A stretch of DNA of 64,000 nucleotides from Candidatus Bacteroides pullicola (GTDB lineage: Bacteria; Bacteroidota; Bacteroidia; Bacteroidales; Bacteroidaceae). The translations under genes and the position numbers were made by a program. Position 1 is the stretch's first letter. Every line of letters begins with the position of its first letter. A model generated the notes under the pieces. It did not search any database. It was given only the letters and a program-made list of their open reading frames with translations, and had not been told where the DNA came from. The stretch spans positions 37,340 to 101,339 of the forward strand of contig DXCV01000065.1 in the NCBI GenBank assembly GCA_019115825.1. Reading direction: 5' to 3'. Below, piece by piece: positions 1 through 8,286 of this stretch.

Positions 1-7
1 ACTATGC

Positions 8-922
8 TCAACCTTTTTGCAGTTGCTTGATGTACTTGTCTATGATTTCATATCCTTTCGGGTAGATGCACTTCACGTTGTCTGTCGCGCTCGACAAGTC
101 GCTGCGTGTGAGGTGCTTGTCCTTTATCTTGGCAAGTACCAGCCTGTTGTTGGCAATGACGGACTGCCATTCGTAAGCGATGTAATTGTAGCAGCTAAGC
201 TGCATCATCAGATAAGCCAGCAGGCGGTTGTTGTTGGACTTCAAGACCCCGTTCAGCTTGCAGGCGAAGAAGTCTGAAAGGATTTTCTGTGTGACAGTTG
301 TCGTGAATATATACGCTTCGTTGGCGCATTCGACCAGCAGCTTGATTTGTTTCGGGGTGAGGACGGATTTGAAAGGATTGGATTTCCCCACTATTCTAAT
401 CGGCTCGGATTGTGCCTGTACTTCTTCCTTAGGTTGTCTTTCCTGTTCGGTCGAAGGTACGGATGTTGCGGCATACTTGTTTTCTAACTGTTGGAGGTAT
501 TCCAAATATTGGGTTTGCACGACAAAGCGCACAATGTAGGAAAAGAACGGAAGCTGTTCATCGTAACATGTAGGTGATTGCAGGTATTCATCTATATTGA
601 AAGAGGAGCATTGGAAGGATATGTACTTTTTCCGCCCGTCAAAGGAGAGGTTTTCAAAGAATCCGCTTTCCCACAGAAAATCGGGCATCTGGATGTCGGA
701 GCGGATATTGTGCAAAGCCCGGTTTTGTTGACATAGGGACACAATGCTTTCCGTAGTATTGAAAATCTCCTGCCGGATGTAGTCTCTCATTTGTTCTTCC
801 GTCAGGTATTCGCGTTTTAGGGCAAGCGCACTGGTTTTCATCCCATACTCATGCGCAACGCATCGGTCAAGTATCTGTTGTATCTTTCTGAAATTGGCTT
901 CTCTTATATCTTCCATACTCAT
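8..922 (-). CDS. Hypothetical protein, 304 aa, no recognised family
   Basis: I do not recognise this protein. It has no signal peptide or membrane segment and looks cytosolic. A helical N-terminal part (about residues 1-145) is joined by a charged, Glu/Gln-rich linker (about 150-172) to a C-terminal part that opens with NPFKSVLTPKQIKLLVEC and could be a small helical or winged-helix fold; that is inference only. The start at MSMEDIR lies 26 bases downstream of a TATCTTTG promoter element, which supports it. Codon use is AT-richer than in manC, and the gene sits downstream of the 3' end of a tRNA-Leu, a common integration site, so it may be accessory DNA. No integrase or repeat of the tRNA end is visible here. 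Confidence 0.7.
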   Translation of the reverse strand: MSMEDIREANFRKIQQILDRCVAHEYGMKTSALALKREYLTEEQMRDYIRQEIFNTTESIVSLCQQNRALHNIRSDIQMPDFLWESGFFENLSFDGRKKYISFQCSSFNIDEYLQSPTCYDEQLPFFSYIVRFVVQTQYLEYLQQLENKYAATSVPSTEQERQPKEEVQAQSEPIRIVGKSNPFKSVLTPKQIKLLVECANEAYIFTTTVTQKILSDFFACKLNGVLKSNNNRLLAYLMMQLSCYNYIAYEWQSVIANNRLVLAKIKDKHLTRSDLSSATDNVKCIYPKGYEIIDKYIKQLQKG

Positions 923-947
923 TGTGCATTAAAATCGGTTCAGGTTG

Positions 948-955
948 CAAAGATA
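948..955 (-). promoter_or_regulatory. Bacteroidetes -7 element for the gene at 8-922
   Basis: On the minus strand this reads TATCTTTG, a match to the TAnnTTTG element of Bacteroides primary-sigma promoters. Initiation about 7 bases downstream would leave a leader of roughly 20 bases before the ATG. I see no convincing -33 TTTG. Confidence 0.6.
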
Positions 956-1107
956 AGGCTTGAATACCGTTTTCAGCGCAAACAAAAGCAGGAGAAAGGA
1001 AGAAATATGCAACATATTCGTTAAGAAAACATAAATAAGGAGTGGCAAAACCACGAAAGTACACGTTTCCTTTCTTTTCGTCAGGAAGTACGCTTTTAGT
1101 ACGCCCC

Positions 1108-1151
1108 GAGAAAATAAATAAGGCTGATAATCAGTAAATTATCAGCCTTTC
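1108..1151 (-). terminator. Terminator downstream of tRNA-Leu
   Basis: A perfect 12-bp stem (1120-1131 with 1138-1149, core AAGGCTGATAAT) closes a six-base loop and is followed on the minus strand by a T-rich run. It begins a few bases beyond the tRNA 3' end and fits an intrinsic terminator. Confidence 0.75.
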
Positions 1152-1155
1152 TAAG

Positions 1156-1239
1156 TACCCAGACCCGGGGTCGAACCGGGATGGAAGTGAATCCACTGGT
1201 GTTTGAGACCAGCGCGTCTACCGATTCCGCCATCTGGGC
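1156..1239 (-). tRNA. tRNA-Leu (anticodon CAA)
   Basis: The minus strand folds as an 84-nt class II tRNA. The acceptor arms are GCCCAGA and TCTGGGT (a G-U pair at position 1). The anticodon stem is CTGGT/ACCAG around the loop CTCAAAC, giving anticodon CAA. A long variable arm is present, and the T arm contains GGTTCGACCCC. The discriminator is A, as expected for tRNA-Leu, and CCA is not encoded. It decodes UUG. Confidence 0.95.
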
Positions 1240-1262
1240 AACTTGTTTTCTCAATTGCGGTG

Positions 1263-1270
1263 CAAAGATA
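1263..1270 (-). promoter_or_regulatory. -7 element for tRNA-Leu
   Basis: Minus-strand TATCTTTG lies 23 bases upstream of the mature tRNA 5' end, the spacing expected for a short 5' leader removed by RNase P. Confidence 0.6.
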
Positions 1271-1396
1271 CGGCTTTTTTCTAAACCTACAATACTTTTC
1301 CTAAAAAAAGGCGAAAAAAATAAGAAAACAGGGAAGGAAGGTGGGTTTGTAGGGGAAAATGTAGTACATTAGCCGAAACTTTTAAAACTATATCGT

Positions 1397-2482
1397 ATGG
1401 CAGCCAATAAAGATAACTTTTGTGTAATCATGGGAGGGGGCGTAGGCAGCCGTTTCTGGCCGTTCAGCCGCAAGACCCTGCCCAAACAGTTCCTCGATTT
1501 CTTCGGGACGGGACGCTCATTGCTGCAGCAGACCTACGACCGATTCAAGAAGGTGATACCGGAAGAGAACATCCTGATTGTGACCAATGACTTGTATGCC
1601 GACTTGGTGAAGGAGCAATTGCCGGAATTGGCTCCCGAGCAGATTCTGCTGGAGCCTACACGACGCAACACTGCCCCCTGCATTGCCTGGGCATCGTATC
1701 ACATCCGGGCCTTGAACCCCAACGCCAACATCGTGGTGGCGCCCTCGGACCATCTGATCCTGAAAGAGGACGAGTTCCTGACGTCCATCAAGAAGGGCTT
1801 GGAATTTGTGGCACAATCCGAGAAACTTCTGACGCTGGGCATCAAACCGAACCGCCCGGAGACCGGATACGGATACATCCAGATTGACGAACCGGTGGGC
1901 GACAATTTCTACAAGGTGAAGACCTTCACGGAGAAACCGGAACTGGAATTAGCCAAAATCTTTGTAGAGAGCGGCGAGTTCTATTGGAATTCGGGCCTCT
2001 TCATGTGGAACGTGAACACCATCATCAAGGCGGGCGAACAACTGTTGCCCGAAGTAGCCGCCAAGTTCGAGCCGGGAGTGGGCATCTACGGCACACCGGA
2101 AGAGAAACGCTACATCGACGAGCACTTCCCCGCCTGCCCCAACGTATCCATCGACTTTGGTATCATGGAGAAAGCAGACAACGTCTACGTGTCGCTGGGC
2201 GACTTTGGCTGGTCGGACCTGGGCACCTGGAGTTCGCTCTACGACCTGTCCGACAAAGACGAGGACGGGAACGTCATCCTCAAATGCCAGTCGCTGCTCT
2301 ACAACTGCCGAAACAATATCGTCACCCTGCCCAACAACAAGCTGGCCGTCATTGACGGACTGGAGGGCTATCTGGTGGCTGAGTCGGACAACGTACTCCT
2401 CATCTGCAAGAAAGATGAAGAACATTCCATCCGCCGATACGTGAACGACACACAAATCAAGCTGGGCGAGGATTACATCTGA
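1397..2482 (+). CDS. manC: Mannose-1-phosphate guanylyltransferase
   Basis: This enzyme makes GDP-mannose from GTP and mannose-1-phosphate, supplying mannosyl and fucosyl residues for surface glycans. At 361 aa it is the single-domain form, without the C-terminal phosphomannose isomerase cupin found in the roughly 480-aa proteobacterial enzymes. The nucleotidyltransferase signature GGGVGSRFWPFSRKTLPKQF is at residues 13-32, followed by EPTRRNTAPCIAW (about 94-106) and FTEKPE with YWNSGLFMW in the sugar-binding half. It stands alone: tRNA-Leu is divergent upstream and a strong terminator follows. A weak -7-like TACATTAG lies at 1365-1372. The family assignment is firm. Confidence 0.95.
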   Translation: MAANKDNFCVIMGGGVGSRFWPFSRKTLPKQFLDFFGTGRSLLQQTYDRFKKVIPEENILIVTNDLYADLVKEQLPELAPEQILLEPTRRNTAPCIAWASYHIRALNPNANIVVAPSDHLILKEDEFLTSIKKGLEFVAQSEKLLTLGIKPNRPETGYGYIQIDEPVGDNFYKVKTFTEKPELELAKIFVESGEFYWNSGLFMWNVNTIIKAGEQLLPEVAAKFEPGVGIYGTPEEKRYIDEHFPACPNVSIDFGIMEKADNVYVSLGDFGWSDLGTWSSLYDLSDKDEDGNVILKCQSLLYNCRNNIVTLPNNKLAVIDGLEGYLVAESDNVLLICKKDEEHSIRRYVNDTQIKLGEDYI

Positions 2483-2504
2483 TCCTTGCACGGCCAAACA
2501 GAAC

Positions 2505-2546
2505 GAGGCGCGGATTTCGTCATGCGAATCCGCGCCTCACTTTTTT
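2505..2546 (+). terminator. Bidirectional terminator between manC and the HIT gene
   Basis: A GC-rich stem (arms 2505-2514 and 2529-2538, with GAGGCGCGGA pairing to TCCGCGCCTC) extends by a few further pairs around the loop and is followed by six T residues. It separates the convergent manC and HIT genes. The GGCGCGGA arm recurs in the hairpins at 38639-38660 and 42815-42915. Confidence 0.85.
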
Positions 2547-2567
2547 CATCTCCTGCCTGACGGCTGC

Positions 2568-2957
2568 TCAGAGTTGCGCCCGGATGGCCTCGGCCACCGC
2601 CTTGAACTCCTCGTCCGCCAGTTGCAACTTGGGATTGGAGAAGAGCATGTCCTTCTCGCTCTGCATGGGCACGAGGTGGATGTGCGCATGAGGCACCTCC
2701 AGACCCAGGACGGCCATGCCCACCTTGCGGCAGGGGAATGCCTTGCCGATGGCCAGCGCCACCTTCTTGGCGAAGACGTGCATGGCGGCCAAGTCTTCAT
2801 CGCCCAGGTCGAAAATATAGTCCACTTCCTGCTTGGGCACCACCAAAGTATGGCCCTTCACCAGCGGGTTGATGTCCAGGAAGGCGAAAAACTTGTCATC
2901 CTCAGCCACTTTGTAGCAAGGAATCTCGCCTGCAATGATTCTGCTGAATATAGTCAT
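2568..2957 (-). CDS. HIT family protein (HinT-like nucleotide hydrolase)
   Basis: This is a small cytosolic histidine-triad protein of 129 aa, the usual length for the HinT branch, which hydrolyses adenosine phosphoramidates and acyl-adenylates. The triad is visible as VPHAHIHLVPM (about residues 88-98), and the N-terminal FSRIIAGEIPCYKV is typical of the family. It starts 12 bases after the end of greA, so the two are very probably co-transcribed. The true substrate cannot be read from sequence. Confidence 0.92.
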   Translation of the reverse strand: MTIFSRIIAGEIPCYKVAEDDKFFAFLDINPLVKGHTLVVPKQEVDYIFDLGDEDLAAMHVFAKKVALAIGKAFPCRKVGMAVLGLEVPHAHIHLVPMQSEKDMLFSNPKLQLADEEFKAVAEAIRAQL

Positions 2958-2969
2958 ACGCGTATCGGT

Positions 2970-3434
2970 TTAGAACGAGATGTTCAGTACTTCCAGTTTA
3001 ATCATGCCTTGGGGCACCTTGATTTCGGCCACGTCGCCCACTTTCTTGCCCAGCAAGCCTTGCGCGATGGGGGTATTGACGGAAATCTTGCCCTCCTTCA
3101 GGTTGGCCTCGCTTTCGGACACGATGGTGTAGGTCATCTTGGCGCCGTTCTTCACGTTCTTCAGCTCCACCTTGTTGAGGATTTGCACGGAGTCGGTCTT
3201 CAGCTTCGACTCGTCGATGATTTTGGCATCGGCAATCACGGCCTTCAGCTTGGCGATTTTGCCTTCCAGCAGGCCCTGCGCCTCTTTGGCGGCGTCATAC
3301 TCCGCATTCTCGGACAGGTCGCCTTTGTCTCGTGCCTCGGCTATCGCCGCTATGATTTTGGGGCGCTCCACCGCCTCCAAATGCTTCAATTCGGCTATCA
3401 GTTTGTTATAGCCGTCTTCTGACATATAAGCCAT
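2970..3434 (-). CDS. greA: Transcription elongation factor GreA
   Basis: GreA enters the secondary channel of backtracked RNA polymerase and stimulates cleavage of the extruded RNA. The 154-aa length is standard. The N-terminal antiparallel coiled coil carries the conserved tip DLSENAEYDAAKEAQ (about residues 40-54), whose acidic residues coordinate the catalytic metal. The C-terminal FKBP-like domain follows, ending in PQGMIKLEVL. The start has an unusually good Shine-Dalgarno sequence for this phylum. The leader holds a terminator-like hairpin, which suggests attenuation. It is first of a two-gene unit with the HIT gene. Confidence 0.95.
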   Translation of the reverse strand: MAYMSEDGYNKLIAELKHLEAVERPKIIAAIAEARDKGDLSENAEYDAAKEAQGLLEGKIAKLKAVIADAKIIDESKLKTDSVQILNKVELKNVKNGAKMTYTIVSESEANLKEGKISVNTPIAQGLLGKKVGDVAEIKVPQGMIKLEVLNISF

Positions 3435-3448
3435 AGTTATTCCTCCTT
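3435..3448 (-). promoter_or_regulatory. Strong Shine-Dalgarno site of greA
   Basis: On the minus strand AAGGAGGA is followed by ATAACT and then the ATG. Such a complete anti-16S match is uncommon in Bacteroidales, where most leaders, including others in this window, lack one. It fixes the greA start. Confidence 0.8.
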
Positions 3449-3510
3449 AATAATTTTAATGTTTTACGTTCATGATGTTTTTCCTGCACGCCAATCGGCT
3501 TGCAGCTTGC

Positions 3511-3555
3511 TTAAAAACAAAAAAGAATTCCAACATGATGGCCATGCTGGAACCC
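3511..3555 (-). terminator. Terminator-like hairpin in the greA leader (possible attenuator)
   Basis: The minus strand forms a ten-pair stem, TTCCAGCATG with CATGTTGGAA (one G-U pair), around a five-base loop, followed by TTCTTTTTTGTTTTT. It lies between a TATCTTTG promoter (3576-3583) and greA, so it would be transcribed in the greA leader. It may also terminate readthrough from the lipoprotein gene at 3662. Confidence 0.7.
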
Positions 3556-3575
3556 TCTTTTCTTATTTTCTGCTG

Positions 3576-3583
3576 CAAAGATA
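3576..3583 (-). promoter_or_regulatory. -7 element of the greA-HIT unit
   Basis: Minus-strand TATCTTTG. Initiation near 3569 would give a leader of about 135 nt containing the terminator-like hairpin. No clear -33 element. Confidence 0.55.
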
Positions 3584-3661
3584 GGCTTTTAATCCATACG
3601 TGTCAAGCAAAAACCGATGCTTTGTAACATATTTAAACTAAATATCCTAATTGCTAACCCT

Positions 3662-4819
3662 TTAGAGCAACGCTTTCACTTCTTTTTCCAGATCCTTGAT
3701 CGTCTCGCTTCTGGACACCAGTTCGTTGGCGCGGTTCACGAGGAAAAGCGTAGGCAGGTTCTGGACATTGTAGGCGGAAGCAAAGCTGGAGTAGATGCCG
3801 TTGCCGTCACGCACGCATACCCAGGGCAGGTTGTCCGCCGTAGTCTTCCAGTAGTGCTCGTCGGCGTCCAGCGACACTTGGTAGATTTCCAATCCCTGTG
3901 AAGCATACTTGTCGTAGAGGTCGCGCAGCATATAGTTGTGCGAAGCCGACACGGCGCTCTGGTAGATGGTGAAGTCCACAATGACCACCTTTCCCTTCAA
4001 GTCAGTCAACCGATGCACATTGCCCTCCAGGTCGCGCAGGTTGATGTCTATCACGCCCGTTTCCTGCACGTTCACCTGCGGCGCCTCCGCCACCTGCTGG
4101 GGTTGCTGGGCGCGCGTGTTCTTCATTCCTTTGATAACGATGTTGTACAGGTTCTTCGAGCGGTCGGCGTGCGGATAGTGCTGGTTCAAGCTGGTGGCCA
4201 CGGCAGCAAAGCAGCGGATATCATCCTTGCTGTTCAGGGGGTCGAAGATGAGGTAGTTGTTCAACTTCTGGAAGAGGGCGAAATAGGCCGCCGCCGTGTT
4301 GGGCGCAGAGAAGATATAGCCGATTTTCACCTCGTCCTTATACGCCTTGAGCAACACCGCCAGGCTGTCCTGGAAGTCGTCCACCCCGATGGTGCGGGCG
4401 TTCATGGCAGCGGTGAGGTCGTCCACGCGGTTTTGCAACCGGGCTTGCTTCAGCGTCAGTTCCTTGATTTTCTCGCAATTGGCGGAGCCGGTCACGGCAT
4501 ATCCCGTGGCAAAGTCCTCGTAGGGCGCCTGCACCGTCACGGTCTCCGTGGAGTCGATGGACAGGTTGATAACCTTGTCCTCCACGCGCAGGCGGTAAAA
4601 TTCGGGCGAAGCGGGCCGCTCGCCTTTGAACGTGAACGAGCCTCCCCCGTCCAGTTCAACGGAATCCATCGGCACGATGCCTGCCAAGGCAGAAGCCTCC
4701 AGGTAAAGCATTTTTCCGTCCGCCCCCGTCACTTCGCCTTCTATCTTGAACTGGGGTCCGGAGCTACAGGCACCCAAGGCGGCCACGACCAGCGCGGCAC
4801 AAAGCATATTCTTTTTCAT
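3662..4819 (-). CDS. Lipoprotein with a cysteine-less thioredoxin-like domain
   Basis: This is a predicted lipoprotein of 385 aa (lipobox ALGAC, Cys about residue 18). An N-terminal beta-rich region resembles the DUF4369 domain common in Bacteroidetes, and a C-terminal thioredoxin/AhpC-TSA-like fold runs from about residue 260 to 385. Where TlpA/ResA-type proteins have VDFWASWCGPC, this protein reads VIVDFTIYQSAVSASH, with no CxxC. The cis-Pro segment (NLPTLFLV) is kept. It is therefore unlikely to act as a disulfide reductase and may be a binding or scaffold protein; that is inference. The gene is transcribed alone, from a TATCTTTG element at 5039-5046 with a leader of about 210 nt holding repeat family A. 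Confidence 0.85.
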   Translation of the reverse strand: MKKNMLCAALVVAALGACSSGPQFKIEGEVTGADGKMLYLEASALAGIVPMDSVELDGGGSFTFKGERPASPEFYRLRVEDKVINLSIDSTETVTVQAPYEDFATGYAVTGSANCEKIKELTLKQARLQNRVDDLTAAMNARTIGVDDFQDSLAVLLKAYKDEVKIGYIFSAPNTAAAYFALFQKLNNYLIFDPLNSKDDIRCFAAVATSLNQHYPHADRSKNLYNIVIKGMKNTRAQQPQQVAEAPQVNVQETGVIDINLRDLEGNVHRLTDLKGKVVIVDFTIYQSAVSASHNYMLRDLYDKYASQGLEIYQVSLDADEHYWKTTADNLPWVCVRDGNGIYSSFASAYNVQNLPTLFLVNRANELVSRSETIKDLEKEVKALL

Positions 4820-4868
4820 TTTCCGGTTGTTATATTAGTCTTGATAATCAGTCCGTTGCAATCCGTTT

Positions 4869-4952
4869 GCTTACCCGTACCCCCGCCCGCGGACGCAGGT
4901 ACGCCTAAGCACGGGCGCAGATACCTCCGCCCGCGGGCGGGGATATACCTGC
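4869..4952. repeat. Interspersed GC-rich repeat family A, copy 1
   Basis: It contains TTACCCGTACCCCCGCCCG followed by inverted versions (CCTAAGCACGGGCGCAG) and CCTCCGCCCGCGGGCGGGG. The same words form clean 22-bp tandem units at 34980-35057 and, inverted, at 45481-45546. Lies in the 5' leader of the lipoprotein gene. Confidence 0.75.
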
Positions 4953-5038
4953 CTTTCCTTCGCGGAAGCAACGCCTTCGCGAGGGAAAGACACGGCCTCC
5001 GCGAAACAAAGCCGCGGCCCCCCCTTGCGAACACGGTG

Positions 5039-5046
5039 CAAAGATA
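5039..5046 (-). promoter_or_regulatory. -7 element of the lipoprotein gene at 3662-4819
   Basis: Minus-strand TATCTTTG, about 220 bases upstream of the start codon. This places repeat copy A1 inside the transcribed leader. Confidence 0.55.
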
Positions 5047-5142
5047 CGTCTTTTCGGGTTTAGTCAAAGCATTTTCCACCGCTTTGCGCACGGAAATAGG
5101 GAAAAATTACGGATTTATATACTTTTTATTTCACTTACACGG

Positions 5143-5170
5143 TTTTACATAAATATAATGTGTATCTTTG
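5143..5170 (+). promoter_or_regulatory. pnp promoter
   Basis: The -7 element TATCTTTG is at 5163-5170, with a weak -33 candidate TTTT at 5143-5146. Initiation near 5177 rules out the upstream in-frame ATG at 5158 and selects the ATG at 5209. Confidence 0.6.
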
Positions 5171-5208
5171 CGCGAATTTTTAGAGAAAATAGAAACAACA
5201 GATTTTTT

Positions 5209-7377
5209 ATGATTAACCCCATTGTTAAGACAATCGAGCTGGCCGATGGCAGAACCATCACGCTCGAAACGGGAAAGCTGGCAAAACAGGCAGACGGCGC
5301 TGTGATGCTGCGCATGGGAAACACCATGCTGCTGGCTACTGTTTGTGCCGCAAAAGATGCAGTTCCCGGTACCGACTTCATGCCTTTGCAGGTAGAGTAC
5401 AAAGAGAAGTATTCCGCATTCGGACGTTTCCCCGGCGGCTTCACCCGCCGCGAAGGCCGCGCATCGGACGCTGAAATCCTGACCTGCCGCCTGGTAGACC
5501 GCGCCTTGCGCCCCCTCTTCCCCGACAATTTCCACGCTGAAGTATATGTAAACATCATCCTCTTCTCGGCCGACGGCGTAGACATGCCGGACGCATTGGC
5601 CGGACTGGCCGCCTCTGCCGCACTGGCCGTGAGCGATATCCCCTTCGGAGGTCCCATTGCCGAGGTTCGCGTAGCCCGCATTGACGGACAGTTCGTCATC
5701 AATCCTACGTTCGAGCAGCTTGAGAAAGCCGACATGGACCTGATGGTAGGTGCCACCTACGAGAACATCATGATGGTGGAAGGCGAGATGAAGGAAGTGT
5801 CCGAGCAGGACCTGCTGGCCGCCCTGAAGGCTGCCCACGAGGCCATCAAGCCTATGTGCAAGGCACAGATGGAGCTGGCCGAGGAGGTTGGTTCGACCGT
5901 GAAGCGCGAATACTGCCACGAGGTGAACGACGAGGACCTGCGCAAGGCCGTGCACGATGCCTGCTATGACAAGGCATACGCCATTGCCGCCAGCGGTAAC
6001 CGCAACAAGCACGAACGCGAGGATGCCTTCACCGCCATCCGCGAGGAGTTCAAGACACAGTTCACCGAAGAGGAACTGGAAGAGAAGGCTCCGCTCATCG
6101 ACCGTTACTATCACGACGTGGAGAAAGAGGCTATGCGCCGCTGCATCCTGGACGAAGGCAAACGTCTGGACGGCCGCAAGACGACGGACATCCGTCCCAT
6201 CTGGTGCGAGACCTCTCCCCTGCCCGGTCCTCACGGCTCGGCCATCTTCACCCGCGGCGAGACACAAGCTCTGGCTACGGTGACGCTGGGCACAAAGGAC
6301 GACGAGAAAATCGTGGACGACGTGCTGATACAGGGCAAGGAACGTTTCCTGCTGCACTACAACTTCCCCCCCTTCTCCACGGGCGAGGCAAAGGCACAGC
6401 GCGGCGTGGGCCGTCGCGAGATTGGTCACGGCCACCTGGCATGGCGCGCATTGAAGGGCCAGATTCCTGAAGACTATCCCTACGTAGTACGTGTCATGTC
6501 CGATATCCTGGAGTCCAACGGCTCCTCATCCATGGCTACCGTATGTGCCGGCACGCTGGCACTGATGGATGCCGGTGTACAAATCAAGAATCCCGTGTCG
6601 GGTATCGCCATGGGCTTGATCAAGAATGCCGGTGAAGACAAGTACGCCGTGCTGTCCGACATCCTGGGCGATGAGGACCACCTGGGCGACATGGACTTCA
6701 AGGTGACGGGTACAAAGAACGGTATCACTGCCACGCAGATGGACATCAAGGTAGACGGCCTGTCCTACGACATCCTGGAGAAGGCTCTGCTGCAGGCCAA
6801 GGAAGGCCGTGAATATATCCTGGGCAAACTGACGGAAACGATGCCCGAGCCGCGTGCCGACCTGAAGCCGCACGCTCCTCGCATCGAGACGATGATTATC
6901 CCGAAGGAGTTCATCGGCGCTGTGATTGGCCCGGGCGGAAAGATCATCCAGGGCATGGAGGAAGAGACTGGTGCCATCATCAACATCGAGGAGGTGGGCA
7001 ACGAAGGCCACATCGAAATCGCCGGCACCAACAAGAAGTGCATCGATGACGCCATCCGCATGATCAAAGCCATCGTGGCTATCCCCGAAGTGGGTGAAGT
7101 CTACCACGGCAAGATCCGCTCCATCATGCCTTATGGCGCGTTCGTGGAATTCCTGCCGGGCAAGGACGGCCTGCTCCACATCTCCGAATTCGACTGGAAG
7201 CGTCTGGAGACGGTCGAGGAAGCCGGCTGGAAGGAAGGCGACGAAATCGACGTGAAGCTGCTGGACATCGACCCGAAGACGGGCAAGTTCAAGCTGTCCC
7301 ACAAGGTGCTGCTCCCGAAGCCGGAAGGTTATACGGAGAAGCCCGAACGTAAGGGCGGACGCCACGAGAAGCGATAA
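5209..7377 (+). CDS. pnp: Polyribonucleotide nucleotidyltransferase (PNPase)
   Basis: This is a phosphorolytic 3'-5' exoribonuclease, a trimeric RNA-decay enzyme. The chosen start [11 protein letters not shown] gives 722 aa, close to the family norm of about 700; an in-frame ATG 51 bases upstream lies on the promoter and is rejected. Two RNase PH-like halves are visible: the first has [14 protein letters not shown] (about residues 83-96), the second [15 protein letters not shown] and [11 protein letters not shown] with [13 protein letters not shown]. An all-helical linker separates them. A KH domain with the GxxG loop IGPGGKI (about 577-583) and a C-terminal S1 domain (about 625-700, [17 protein letters not shown]) bind RNA. 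A strong terminator follows, so it is monocistronic. Confidence 0.97.
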   Translation: MINPIVKTIELADGRTITLETGKLAKQADGAVMLRMGNTMLLATVCAAKDAVPGTDFMPLQVEYKEKYSAFGRFPGGFTRREGRASDAEILTCRLVDRALRPLFPDNFHAEVYVNIILFSADGVDMPDALAGLAASAALAVSDIPFGGPIAEVRVARIDGQFVINPTFEQLEKADMDLMVGATYENIMMVEGEMKEVSEQDLLAALKAAHEAIKPMCKAQMELAEEVGSTVKREYCHEVNDEDLRKAVHDACYDKAYAIAASGNRNKHEREDAFTAIREEFKTQFTEEELEEKAPLIDRYYHDVEKEAMRRCILDEGKRLDGRKTTDIRPIWCETSPLPGPHGSAIFTRGETQALATVTLGTKDDEKIVDDVLIQGKERFLLHYNFPPFSTGEAKAQRGVGRREIGHGHLAWRALKGQIPEDYPYVVRVMSDILESNGSSSMATVCAGTLALMDAGVQIKNPVSGIAMGLIKNAGEDKYAVLSDILGDEDHLGDMDFKVTGTKNGITATQMDIKVDGLSYDILEKALLQAKEGREYILGKLTETMPEPRADLKPHAPRIETMIIPKEFIGAVIGPGGKIIQGMEEETGAIINIEEVGNEGHIEIAGTNKKCIDDAIRMIKAIVAIPEVGEVYHGKIRSIMPYGAFVEFLPGKDGLLHISEFDWKRLETVEEAGWKEGDEIDVKLLDIDPKTGKFKLSHKVLLPKPEGYTEKPERKGGRHEKR

Positions 7378-7405
7378 GCCAGGACTCGCTTGATTCCTAA
7401 ATACT

Positions 7406-7448
7406 AAAAAGCCGTTCGCCTGCAATAAGGGCGTACGGCTTTTGTTTG
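7406..7448 (+). terminator. pnp terminator
   Basis: Stem AAAAGCCGT-CGCC pairs with GGCG-ACGGCTTTT around TGCAATAA and runs into TTTTGTTTG. The T-tract overlaps the -33 element of the pigment-cluster promoter. Confidence 0.85.
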
Positions 7449-7472
7449 TATAATACATTTTTAGTACTTTTG
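7441..7472 (+). promoter_or_regulatory. Main promoter of the aryl-polyene-type cluster
   Basis: TTTG (7441-7444), 20 bases, then TACTTTTG (7465-7472): this matches the Bacteroides consensus TTTG-N19-21-TAnnTTTG at every fixed position. It is 55 bases upstream of the first cluster gene. Confidence 0.75.
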
Positions 7473-7527
7473 CAACCACTTCCCGAAAGTTCCTCGCAGG
7501 GGGTGTTCGGGTCTCACAAACAAGACT

Positions 7528-8268
7528 ATGGCTAATATGAAGTATGCACTTGTAACCGGAGGTTCGCGCGGCTTGGGCAGGGCAGTCTGCCTGAAGGTCG
7601 CCAAGATAGGAATCCCCGTACTTATAAACTATCAGTCGAACGAGGCCGCTGCCCAAGAGGTTAAAGCCTTGGTGGAGGCGGAAGGCGTTTCAGCCGAATT
7701 GTTGCGTTTCGACGTCCGTGTGAAGCAGGAAGTGGATGAGGCACTTGCCTGTTGGGAGGAGGCTCATCCGGAGGATTACATCGCCTATCTGGTGAACAAT
7801 GCCGGCATCCGGCGCGACGGGATGATGTTCATGATGCCGGAGCAAGATTGGCACGATGTGCTGGACATCACGCTGAATGGTTTCTACAACGTCACCACGC
7901 ACGTGTTGCCCAAGATGATGATGCGCAAGCACGGAGGACGCATCGTGAACATGTCCTCCTTGTCGGGCCTGAAGGGACTGCCCGGACAGACCAACTACAG
8001 CGCGGCCAAGGCGGCCATCGTCGGTGCCACCAAGGCATTGGCGCAAGAAGTTGCCCCACGCGGCGTGACGGTCAACGCCATCGCGCCCGGCTTTATCGAG
8101 ACGGACATGACCAAGGACCTGCCGCAGGACGAGTTGAAGAAGATGATTCCCGTGGGACGCTTCGGCCGTCCGGAGGAAGTGGCTGCCTTGACAGGTTTCC
8201 TGCTTTCGGACGAGGCCGCCTACATCACGGGCGAAGTGATATCCATCAACGGGGGGCTGTACACCTAA
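7528..8268 (+). CDS. 3-oxoacyl-ACP reductase (FabG-like) of the pigment cluster
   Basis: An SDR-family ketoreductase of 246 aa that reduces beta-ketoacyl-ACP with NADPH in each elongation cycle. Visible motifs are the cofactor loop TGGSRGLGR (residues 10-18), NNAG (90-93), and the catalytic Ser144, Tyr157 and Lys161 in NMSSLSG and YSAAK. A second in-frame ATG at residue 4 is possible. It is the first gene of a 22.6-kb one-direction cluster of ketosynthases, ACPs, hotdog proteins, acyltransferases, LolA and an MMPL exporter. That context makes a role in polyene rather than housekeeping fatty acid synthesis likely. Confidence 0.93.
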   Translation: MANMKYALVTGGSRGLGRAVCLKVAKIGIPVLINYQSNEAAAQEVKALVEAEGVSAELLRFDVRVKQEVDEALACWEEAHPEDYIAYLVNNAGIRRDGMMFMMPEQDWHDVLDITLNGFYNVTTHVLPKMMMRKHGGRIVNMSSLSGLKGLPGQTNYSAAKAAIVGATKALAQEVAPRGVTVNAIAPGFIETDMTKDLPQDELKKMIPVGRFGRPEEVAALTGFLLSDEAAYITGEVISINGGLYT

Positions 8269-8286
8269 TTAATATATATAGCATAG

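Larger units (their letters stand above)
4820..5208. other. Divergent intergenic region, about 390 bp
   Basis: No gene is supported. It holds, in order, the long leader of the minus-strand lipoprotein gene with repeat copy A1 (4869-4952), a second GC-rich stretch of inverted character (about 4957-5020, CTTCGCGGAAG and TTCGCGAGG motifs), the minus-strand -7 element at 5039-5046, an AT-rich spacer, and the pnp promoter. Confidence 0.8.

Noticed and set aside
867..1064. 65-codon minus-strand frame upstream of the gene at 8-922
   Set aside because: It runs across the promoter element at 948-955 and has no coding signal.
1156..1175. tRNA-Leu 3' end as an attachment site with a second copy in the window
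   Set aside because: I found no second copy of the tRNA end and no integrase gene.
5158..5208. Upstream start for pnp
   Set aside because: The ATG at 5158 lies just before the TATCTTTG element and upstream of the expected transcription start.
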